Of a stretch of DNA of 64,000 bases, positions 46,301-57,800 are shown piece by piece. The DNA comes from Cristatella mucedo (taxonomy: Eukaryota > Bryozoa > Phylactolaemata > Cristatellidae), in contig WPIO01000011.1 of assembly GCA_009760855.2 (NCBI GenBank), positions 8,400,501 through 8,464,500 of the forward strand, read 5' to 3'. The translations under genes were made by a program, and so were the position numbers. The notes below the pieces were generated by a model, which was not told where the DNA came from, did not search any database, and worked only from the letters and a program-made list of their open reading frames with translations. How positions within the stretch are numbered: position 1 is the first letter of the stretch; each line of letters begins with the position of its first letter.

Positions 46301-48859
46301 CTGTAAAATTGGGGGGGGGGGGTCTTTGCGAATCGTCCTTCGTGTGCATGTACCTGCTTACATTATGCCTGCTGCTTGCGGATTTTACCACAAACATTTG
46401 GTAATGCTTTATATGCAGCATCTGTGAAGTGCCCGGAGAGATTCAGTTCTTTGAGGGTGCTACACAAATGCATTATTGTTATAATAAAACCTAACTGGAA
46501 CTGACTTGCTAGGCATCCATTTTCGATGAACGAATTTAGCTCGCCTGCCACTACTCGTTTCAGTGTCTTTGATAAAAGCAGAAGTTGAAAGACAGGGCAG
46601 TATTTTTAAGTTCTCCCGGTCTAGAGGCGCCATCTTAATGAGTGGCCTAACAACAGCCTTTCTGTAAGGTGCAGGGACCAGACCTTAGGCTAAGGATGTA
46701 GTTATATGGTGAGCCGTGATGGCACACTAGGTAAGGCGGTTGCTTTCACGACCTCGGTCACGAGGTCGTGGGTTAGATTCCTGCGGTGGGCGATTCTTTA
46801 TCGCCACTGCAAGCGGTGGTGATAGCTGTTAAGGCTCTTCTGCTGCTATACAAAAGAGGCAGTTTAATCAGCCAGGATTCATTTATTTATTTATTATGTT
46901 AGCTATATAAGGCAATACTTAAGGCACCTCCTTACTTGATGATCCTAGTGATGATCTAGCCGATCGCTTCTCTCGATTCTTTGTGCAGAAGATAGACAAG
47001 ATCAGGGAATCCATCCATGCGATGACAACCTCCCCAATAGAACGCTGTTCCTCGGTTCCTGGCTGCACCTCAATGCCTGCATTTAAGCAGGTCACTAGTG
47101 ATCTAGTCCTAAAGTTCGTATCTCAATCAAAGAAGACAACAAGTCCTTTGGTCCCTATTCCCACTGTCCTGCTCCTACATTGCATTGAACTGCTGCTGCC
47201 ATGCATAACTAACATCATTAATATGTCATTAGCCTAAGGTCATGTCCCAGCACCTTTCAAAAAAGCTGTAGCCAGGCCACTTCTCAAGAAAGCTACACTA
47301 GACCAAGAGAACTTAAGCAACTACCGCCCAGTCTCTCTTCTACCATTCCTATCAAAGACACTGGAACGAGTCGTGGCGGACCAGCTGAACTCATATATCG
47401 AAACCTCACACCTTGCTAGTAAGTTCCAGTCTGGCTTTAGAGCTAATCACTCCACAGAGTCAGCATTGCTTAGGGTATACAACGACCTACTTAGGAATGC
47501 AGACATGGGTAGAGTGTCTCTGCTTGTTTTGCTCGATCTTTCGGCAGCTTTCGACACCATCGATCACAAAGTTCTTCTAGAGCGCCTCTCATCTCGCCTG
47601 GGCATCACTGGCACTGCTCTGCAGTGGTTCAGGTCCTATCTCAGTGGGAGACTCCAGAGTATTGACGTGAATGGACAAAGATCATCTGAAGTACCTCTGA
47701 AATATGGAGTACCTCAGGGGTCCGTGCTAGGTCCGGTTCTTTTCATGGTTTATACTCTGCCTCTTGCTGATGTGATTGCCAAGCACAATCTAGTCTTTCA
47801 CTTCTATGCGGATGACACTCAGTTGTACTTTTGCTTTGATCCCTCCCAGCCTTCGAGCACCTCAAATTCTCCCAATTCACTTGCTGCATGCATTGATGAC
47901 ATCCGCACATGGATGGCAGCAAATTTTCTAAAACCAAACGATGATAAAACTAACTTACTAGTTATGGGCAAACCTAGTGTGATTCAGAGATTGGAAAGGC
48001 TGACTCTCAAAATTGGCTCTGCCAGCATATCTCCAGTTGAATCAGCTCGAAATCTAGGTGTCATGTTCCAAAGCGACCTCTTATTACACGACCATATCAG
48101 CTCCATAGTCAAATCTGCCCATTTTCAGCTTCATAACATTGCTAAAATTCGGGCTTGTTTAGATAAGGATACCACATCTAAGTTGGTCCATGCATTCGTG
48201 ACATCCCGTCTCGACTTCTGCAACTCACTGCTTACTGGCCTACCAGCATGTGCGATCAGGCGATTGCAGCTGGTGCAAAACTCTGCAGCTAGGGTTGTCT
48301 GTCGTGAGCGTCACAGTTGCCACATTACTCCACTTCTCGCCGACCTGCACTGGCTACCAGTCAAGCAACGGATTGACTTCAAGGTTTTGTCGCTCACTTT
48401 TAGGTCCCTTCATTCTTTGGCTCCAGCCTATCTCTCAGATATACTATTCTATCAGGCCAAGCATCGTACCACCCGCTTTTCGGAATCCAACAGTCTACAA
48501 GTACCTCGTACAAACCTCAAATCCTTTGGAGACCGTGCATTTAGTTCGTATGCTCCCAAACCTGGAACTCCCTCCCGACCTGCGTCAGAACATCCCCTGA
48601 CCTGACCACATTTAAAAGGAACTTAGAAACACCTATTTAGGACAGCATATAGTGGGTTCCTGTGATTTGTCCTTCATGTGCTTATGCGTGCTGACACCAC
48701 ATTTGCATGCTGACCCTGTGCATGTCACCCCTAACCATGTTATTCATTTTGTTTGTTTTTCAAGCATGATTTTACTTACCATTCAATTGCATTTCCCTTT
48801 GCAGCAAATGTAAAGCGCCTAGAAAGAGATTTAGTTCTCTGAGGGTGCTTTATCAAGTG

Positions 48860-48893
<34 letters not shown>

Positions 48894-51800
48894 AGCAGAT
48901 CAATGAGTTGCAGAAGGCCAGTGGGTATATGGTCTATAGGGCTAGTAGTCTTCTTTGACTGGGAAACAAATGTCAAGATGAAGTCACTGGTGGCGAGCTT
49001 AGTAGTCTTGATTAACAACACGGATTTGTTTTATTAAGGTATGGGCATGTAGAGGTCAGAATATTTCGATTTATTTAGATCTCTTTCCTTTGATTTGGCA
49101 CCAAAAGAGGAGGGTGAAGAGGAAGAAGTCCGATCAGGCCGACGGCAGGCAGAAAAGGCAGAGAAGAGACCGTCTGCTTTGAAGAAGGGTCCGGAGAGAA
49201 GTGCCACGACAGCCCATTCATGGTCAACATGTAATCGAATGTTCTGAAGTCCACGCAAATCAAAAGAGGGGCTCCCAGCATCGCAGCAAGAGCAGCCAGC
49301 TGGTAGGAGGGCCATGATCTTGAGGTATTATTGCTGACCACAACAGGCACTCTGAAAACCTGCCGTGCTTTACTTCGGTCGGCATACCAACGTGTATCTG
49401 GGAGTCGCTAGCTGCATTTCGAGTCACCGGATACACCAGTAAGTCATTCGTCGGCAAGAATTAGCACCCGGAAAGGACTGGAACTGTAATAAGCACCTGT
49501 TCGTGGTCAAAGACTCTTTGCAAGAGCTGCTAAAGCACACTGGTAATACAAGTGCCCACCCTGCTTCACTACACAGCTGGGCGTCTGAGAAAAAATCAGA
49601 TCAGGGGAGCTTCTACTTAATAGTATAGGAACAATTCTATAATTCTAGTGTATTATTAATCCAAGGTAAGAACAAGGCACAGAAATTGCAGATTCTTATG
49701 AACTTTATTCTTAGGAGACATCCATGTTTTTTTTTGGTGTGCAATACTTATGAACAAACGATGGAAGGGAGCCACAGGCTGCTTGTCATATTCTGCTTCA
49801 AAGCTCGAAGTTTGGTTGTGAAGCTTGTGACAAACGCTTATAGAATGATGATATGATCCACAACATTAAGGCTTATTACATTGACTATTGCTAAAGAATT
49901 CCATGCAGACGTAATCTGAAAATTCAATTTTTTTCAGTTTTGGTTTTCTCAGTTTCTCCAATGTTTCTCAGTTTTTATGCATCATATGCTGATCATGCTC
50001 CATGCAACATTGGGAGGACAATGGCCATACGTCAGTTTAAAGAAAGAATGAACAAGAATTTACTGCTTTCGAGAAATGAGTTCGAAAAGAAAAGACATTT
50101 CCGAGAAATGTTGCAACCAAAACAGCCGCTAAGCAAGTACAGTCCAGCACATGCAAACTGACAGTCCAAGCTAAGAGAATGTCTTTCAAAGGTCCACAAA
50201 TGGCACATTTCAAAACCCACCCAACGACCACGGCTACAATAAAAATATTATACTTCACGACCTCATACAAAATATCAACTAGGGAGCAGGTGATAAATAA
50301 TACCATCCACATTGTGCCCGACCTTTTTATAAATCCTTCATTTTTTTTAATTATTTCTTCTCTTCGAAGTTAGACATCAATTGCCAGGGTAAACGATCTC
50401 TTGCTTTGCAATACTTCTTCAGTGCCTCAAGCATTCAAATAGTTATGTATCTTTAATGCGATTTCGAGGTGCTCACATGGGTTAAAAGAATGCTTCTTGA
50501 CACCCATTTCCCCAGGCTGATTACAGCAGATGTTACTTAACACACAAACACACAACACAAGCTAAGACTTGAGAGATGCCAATGAATCAATGCTCATACA
50601 ACTGCTCTTTTACATAAGAACCAGTGGTACCAATGTTTTGCAATATTAACAAGATACAAGTATACAAAGCTAAAAACAAAGATAGAGAATAAAATGACAG
50701 GATACCACCTAATTGGCATTATTACTTTCCAAGAGAAGAGTGCCAGATTACAAAAAGAGCAAGCTTACAGCATGTCGTATAACTATGGGAACTCAGCTGA
50801 GTACTATGCACGCGGAAGTGCACTCGGTGACATTACTTTTTCTACAGCATGTTTCCATTTACCCTGCTTCTAGCTACCCACTAACATCTAGCCTTTTGTT
50901 TAGAATGCAAACCAGTAGGGGCCTACTGCAATTACCCTCCTACTTACTATAATGCAAACCAATATGCACTTACAATATTGTATTCTGAGCATGAAAAACG
51001 AATTACACAAATGCAAAGTAGGTGAAGAACCCCAGTACCCTGCATTTACTTCACTGCGCTCTTGAGACACCTGCCGTAAACGTCAGAAATCATATGTCTA
51101 ACATTTTTGCTCTCGATGATGACACTATACTTGGATACTTGGGAGTCGGTTGCTTGCACCTCAATATACTTGTTTATTCTCACATACCAAGTTTAAGAAG
51201 TTGACAGCATTATAGGAATCGTGGTTGCAATGAAAGCTGTCAGAGCAATCAGGCAGTGCTTCTGCTCATTTCAGCATGCACTTTCTATAGTCATCGCTTG
51301 CTGCTACAAAACTAAGTGACTATACTGCCAAAGGCATAGAGACTAGATGCTACCTCTCATATGATGTAATGGTTATGAACAACTTAAGTCACATCCTTGG
51401 CCTCAGCCAAGCTCAGGAGTTGCAATTTTCAAATGGCCATATGCTCACAACGGTGGCATATGCCCTTGCCACAGAGAAGCAGGTGGCTACAAAAGGTTTA
51501 CAAGGAATTTCTCGCCTTAGACGATAAACAAGGGCAGGTAAAACTGCAATCGAGCCCCACATGATATTCGAAGATGGTAAAAAAATCTACAGACTACTTA
51601 ACAGAGTGCAAAAGAATATTAGTAATAATAATAACAATAATAATCGATTTGTATAGCACCCTCAAAGGACTTAATCTCTTTCTAGGCATTTTACATATAC
51701 TGCAAAGGAAACTCCACACATTTAAAAACCATTACACCTAAAACTATTCCGAATATGATATTGCATAGATAGAACACACTATAAGCAGTACATAAGAAAA

Positions 51801-54800
51801 CATACTTCCCATTGAATTTCAAACAAATAATAATTAACCATAAGATAAGTGGTATTTCAGAATTCTCGAACTCGGCAATGCCATAATAGAAAACTCGATG
51901 CCACAATGACAGGCACCATGCTTCAATTGCCCTGTTTTACTAGTGTCAGCTGCTGCTGAATGACTGGGCATAGTTGGGCTACCTGTCATTGGGTTCTTGG
52001 CAGGTATGTCTTGCTGCTGTTGTGTCTTGAAGAAGCCATTCTGCTTGTCGTTGAAGTAATGTTTCCTCATGCAGAATGACTAAAAGTATAAGTCATTAGG
52101 CTACAGCTACTTATGCTGACGTCCACCCATATGTCATATAAGCTAGCAGATTGCAAATTAAGAACAGTAATGGCACCATCAGAAGCCACGAACACAGGGT
52201 ATTAAAACATTGCCGTGCAAAAACTACCAACGACATACAGCAGTGACTGCAACTGTATGAGACCATCTATAAGAAAGGGGTGTAACTCGCTTGCATTATC
52301 TTTAAAAAAGACCAGTAAAGAGCCTTAAATCAACCCCCCTCCCCCCCGAACCACCATGGCCTTCACTGCAAACTAGTAATAGGAAACTGGAAAGAAAGTT
52401 CACTCGGAGTAACTGTAAAGCATGGCAGATCAGGTTACTACAGTTTCTGCTTGAGCAGGAAACGAATACAAATACCTTGAGATTTCAAGTGACAAACAAT
52501 ATACCTTGCGAGACGAGTGTTTGCCGTGATTACACGATTGCATCTGTAGACACGATACCAAGCGCCCACAGTGGCTTGTAAAAAATTTAACTAGCTCTTT
52601 CGTTCTGTCCCGGCTTGATTATTGTAATTCCCTTTTGGCTGGGCTACCAAAGAAAGCTATTATGCCACTACAGCGGATATGAATATGGCTGCAAGGCTGG
52701 TCTTCAAGTCCCAGAGGTTTGAGCACGTGTCACCTTTGCTGAAAGAGCTAGGATGGTTGCCGGTTGAGCAAAGGATACAGAGCAAAGTTCTTATGCTGAC
52801 CCACAAGGCCCACCACGGCTTGGCTCCTTCGTACCTAGCTGAACTGCTGCATCAGTTTCAGCCTGTTCGCACCCTCAGGTCCTGTGTGGACAATAAATTA
52901 GCTGTCCCATTCCTCCGCTTAAAGACAGTTGGCGACAGAAGCTTTAGCTCTGCAGGTCCTAGACTGTGGAACTCGCTTCCACAATTCTTACGCAACGACA
53001 ACTACTCTCCTACTGCCGACTATGGCACATCTTTTTCAGCGGTCCTGAACTGCTACTTCTATGCTACTTACTACCTCAACTGCCCTCCTAACTCTGCTAT
53101 GCTTCCCACTTTCTCTTTGTTGCGTGAGACGAAGTCTGTTGGCTACCGAATGCGTACCGAAAGCCGCTTAGGCTGTGAGTGCGCTATACAAAACTCTCCT
53201 GCGTAACACCCACATGTCTTTGTGACTTTGTGGAGTTACTGACGGAGATACAAGCTCTAATGACGCCCACAATTTCAATCGGTAACATGATGGAAAACAT
53301 CAAAACTCTGCATTCAGAAGCAGTTATGACACTAGTATATTTAATTGACAATATGGCTAGCTGCTAAGACTGCACACACAGGCTAGACTAGGTCGGTCTA
53401 GTGGTGAGGTGCTTGGACCTACCGACCAAGGTTGTGGGTTCGAGTGGGGCAGCAAGAAATTCTTTATCGCCCACTACCAGCAGGAGAGATAGCTGCAAAG
53501 GCTCTTCTGCCACGATACGAATGGGGCTGTTAAATCAGTTGATCGTAACTACTTTTTTTTTTACAGGCCTATCAATGACAGCATCGTTCAGGGACAGAAG
53601 TCTGTTTACACACCCATTTTGGTATCGTGTCCGACCAGGTTGCCTTTGAAACTATGTTTGTTTCGTGGACTTCCCAACGAAGCAGTCAATTATCGGCACA
53701 TCTTGATCACGAGACAAAGGGAGGAATATGTGTCTGAATCGTTGATCAACTGCTGAGTGGCAGTCAAGAGACACAGACTGATGTCACGTTCTATGCTATT
53801 TTTCTATCTGCCTACTTTTTGTAACATGGGAGTTGGCAAAAGGACTACACTTGAACGAATAAAAAACATAGCTGCACAGGCTGCACAAGCAACCAGTATA
53901 CAACTAACAAGAAGGGCTGTGTCGACACACTATCAAGCTAAAGGAAGTTGATATATTGCTATCATGCTATCTACAAACTAGCCGTCGAGCATATCCTAGA
54001 AGTGGAGGTGCTCATTAAAAAAAAAAAAGCTAGTATGTTGAGAGCCACCTTGCTGGGAAGCCTTCGGGTTAGACCAGGGATCAAACAAACCGGAAGAGGA
54101 CCATTAAGAGAACATGCTCTAGCTGAAGCTGCATTTACAGTGAGTCTTGCTTCCTACCTACTTCTGTCCTACATAGGTCTTCCTTGTTTTTTTTTTTAAA
54201 TAAAGTTTTCACAACTTGTCTTCCTTGTAAGTCTTGCTTCCTACTTGCTCCACCCTCTTGTGTTCATGGAAAATTGCTTTGGTCAGGGAGGTAGGAAGCC
54301 GACTTTCTCATTGTATCTCCGGGTGAATTGTATACTTTATATCGCCTGCCACCTCACCATCTGATTCTTGCACGACCAACTCACATATTACCATAAACAG
54401 GGAGTCTAGTGGAAGGCACCGATGGTTTTGCCTAACGAGCCGTCCCACATGCATGTCAAAGCAATGAAGGTGTGCTCTTGCTAGTGCCTGCGATTGGTCA
54501 TTTGCTAAGTGTTGCCTGAGTCTTGGCCAAGAAGTAGAGCTCCGTTTGGCTGCCGAGTCTTTGATAAGTCGCCCTAAAGTCTTGGACTGCCTCCAGTATT
54601 GGTGGCGTATACACCAAAGACTAAAATAAGTAGGAAGCAAGCCTCGCCATGTAAACCCGGCTTAACGGTACAAGCTATAAGGACTGTGCTCCACCAGTCA
54701 GAAAGAATGAATAGGAAAGGCAGAAAACCACCTAATATCATCGACTGACATACCCCCTACGGGAAGTTAGGGCGGTTACCTACGTCAAACGGCCGAGAGA

Positions 54801-57800
54801 AAATTGAAATGAAACGACAGTTGCTCAGCCACAGCAAGCCTACGCACACAACTTAACTGCTGATGTATCTTGGAGTTCGAGGCTCACATCTATGCAAAAA
54901 ACCCGAGACACACCCTAGTGGCTATTGCACATGGTCACGGCCTCACATCACCCCAGCACTCTGCTCTTAGTAAGGCATGCAGTCTAAAAGCAGTTACTTA
55001 CTTATCCACAGTGCATAAATATAAGCAGCTTGCCAAGATGAGCTTGATCAGTTGCCATCCGCCTAGAGAGGGCCTTTGGCATACAGTTGAGATCATACCA
55101 AGACTAAATTCTATCAGAGCAGAAACCTCCATACAAACGCTCGAAGAATAGATCAAGACTGTTGTTTCTGCATGACACTGGAGTTAAAAAGTTTAACAGC
55201 AAGAGATTCCCTAATTCAAATGCAGTTCCTAGCCTCTCTTAACCCTTGGCTGCTGGGCTGCACACATGCTTATTAGAGTACTGCTATTCTAAGGCATTCA
55301 TGTGATCCCCATAATCTGAATATTGATTCCCTGTAGTGACCGGCCCTATTGATCAGACACAATAAGCCTAAAAAATGTGCAATAGCTGGTCTACCGGCCT
55401 GTGCAATCAGGTGCTTACAGCTGGTGCAGTACTCTACAGCTAGGCTTGCCTGTCTTATTTCCTTTGTTCTTTGGCTCCAGCCTACCTATCAGATATACTC
55501 CCCCACCGGTCTAAGCATCATACCACCCGTTTTTCGGAATCTAACTGTTTACCTAAACCTCGTACAAACCTCAAATCCTTTGGAGACCATTCCTTTAGTT
55601 CGTATGCTCCCAAAGCGTGGAACTCACTCCCGACTTGCACCACGACATCTCCTGACTTGACCACATTGAAAAAGAACTTAAGAAACGCACATATTTATGA
55701 CAGCATTTAGTGGGTCCATGTGATTCGTCCTTTATGTGCTTATGCATGCTGACACTGTGCATGCTGCCACTAACCACACTTGCATGCTGACCCTGTACAT
55801 GCCACCCCCTAACCTTCTTATTACCCCTAACCTTGTCATTCTTGTTGTTTATGGAGCACACTACCACTCACCATTCGAACGTGCTTCCTTTGCAGCAAAT
55901 GTAAAGCGCCTAGAAAGAGACTGAGTTCTCTGAGGGCGCTTTATCACGTGTTATTATTATAATTAAAAAAATCTGCAGTATGGCTGCAGCTGCTGGGGGT
56001 TCAAAATCATTAGGGCAATAAGACTTACTTTCTACAATGCCAGGCATACTAAAGTTATGTATTTTACATGAATATTTTCACTGGCAGCTCAAAAACACTC
56101 TGTTGGTATGTATATGTTTAGTGCGACATACTGTCTACAATGCCAGGCACACTAAAGTTATGTATTGTATGAGAACATTTCTTTTGCCCGCTCAAAAACA
56201 TATTTTGGTATGTATATGGTAAGGGTGACATCGTCCTATCACGAGTCTGTTTGACCTAATCTGTCTGGCCAGGCGTAGAGGCCACCAGCTTCTGCACTGT
56301 CTCTTCTGCTGTAGCATATTTTCTTATACACCGACATCTATTCTCATGCTGCTGACTGTGGCACATCCTTTTTCCAGCCATCCTGAGCTGCTACTACTTC
56401 CATGCATGCTTCTTCGACTGCCCCTTGACTCAGCTATGATTCTCACTTTGAGATGAAGCTTTCTGGCTATCAAATGCCCACAGAAAACCTCCCAGGCTTC
56501 TATGTGCGCCACATGAATCTCTCCTGCGTAACATCCACTTTGTCTTTGTGGAGTTACAGACCGAGATACATTACATTAAATTACACAGAAGCTTGAGTTT
56601 TACTGAAAAATAAAATCTTAGCTGATTTAACAGCCTCATTTCTATGGCGGCAGAAGAGCCTTATCGGCTATCAACACAGCTTGCAGTTGGCAATAAAGTA
56701 TCGCCTAACTGCAGAATTCGAACCCACGACCTCGGTCATGAAGAGCAAGCGCCTTACCTCCTGGGCTATCACGGCCCAGTAATGGTCGGCTACTGGTGTA
56801 GATCGACCCCCCCAGCTGCCGGTTGATATCACTCCACAGGGCAACTGGGTGGGCCATTGTATCAGCACCACACCGGATTTGTCAAAAAGTACTTAATTAA
56901 ACATATTTTTGCGAAAAAGCAAGTTGGATTTCAAGGCTCGAATACTCTGCTTCGGCGTTGCTACATTTGGCAGCAACATAACGACCCTAAGGACATCGTC
57001 AAGCCAGTGAAGTACTTTGGGCGAATCATTGTTTGGTGCTGATGCAGTGGCCCAGCCAGTGTCTAGTCTGAGCCCCATAGAACAACTATATCAACATCGA
57101 CATGTATCTGAGGCAGGTTGTTCGACCTACATCAGTAGACAACCTCTTCGGTAAATCAGGCCCTGTAGAATGCGCTACAGCAGAAGAGACTATGCAGAAG
57201 CTGGTGGCTTCATTGACGACAGACACCGGAAGCTACACAAAATTGTGGTGGGACGTCACACTAAACAGACACATACCAAGAGCATCTTCGTTTTTGGGTA
57301 GTCAATACAAATTTTCACCTGCTGTGCATAACTTTAGTGACTGGCATCGTAGAAAACTCTTATTACCTGAATGAATTTACAGCCATAACAACTCCGGCCA
57401 CATTACAAGGATTTTTTTCTCGCCGAGTGTATGCCGGCAAAGCACGGCTGTCAATTAATGTGCACAGCTGGTCACTCACAGGCTAAAAGAAAGCAGTATA
57501 CATAGAATGCAGATATATATAGAATGCAGTATACAGATGACAATACCTTACAACAAAAATGGCAGCATGGATAAAGAAGTACTACCTCCACTAAATCATC
57601 TTCCAAGCAGGAGGGTGGGGGTAAGACTCCAGAACAAACAGCCGTAAATTAAACTCTAGCATCTGTATAAGCTGACTGAATACGAATAATATACAAATCA
57701 ATGATCAACTGCTTACTCTCAGATACATGCTCAAATAGCTGCCCACAATCTCACCTTTTGAGGCAAATACTTCCCATTCTCTCTCAGCAGTCGACTTCTT

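Larger units (their letters stand above)
45521..46707 (-). mobile_element. Old LINE family 1 copy with internal deletion
   Basis: In minus orientation it runs from the EN-RT linker ([19 protein letters not shown]) through RT ([36 protein letters not shown]) to about 45545, then jumps directly to the terminal ATT run. The RT C-terminus and the 3'UTR are missing. The YADD box reads FARY. A plus-strand tail copy is nested at 46323-46488. In EMC3 intron 3. Confidence 0.85.

Noticed and set aside
46708-46800. Possible functional tRNA gene (good B box and A box)
   Set aside because: The sequence continues into a body and tail shared by many copies, stems are imperfect and no anticodon arm is convincing. 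It is a SINE head. The same applies to 14416, 15014, 18163, 53385, 56610 and 61165.
53940-54665. Definite MITE or DNA transposon
   Set aside because: Inverted words gcttcctac/gtaggaagc are present, but termini and target duplications could not be defined.
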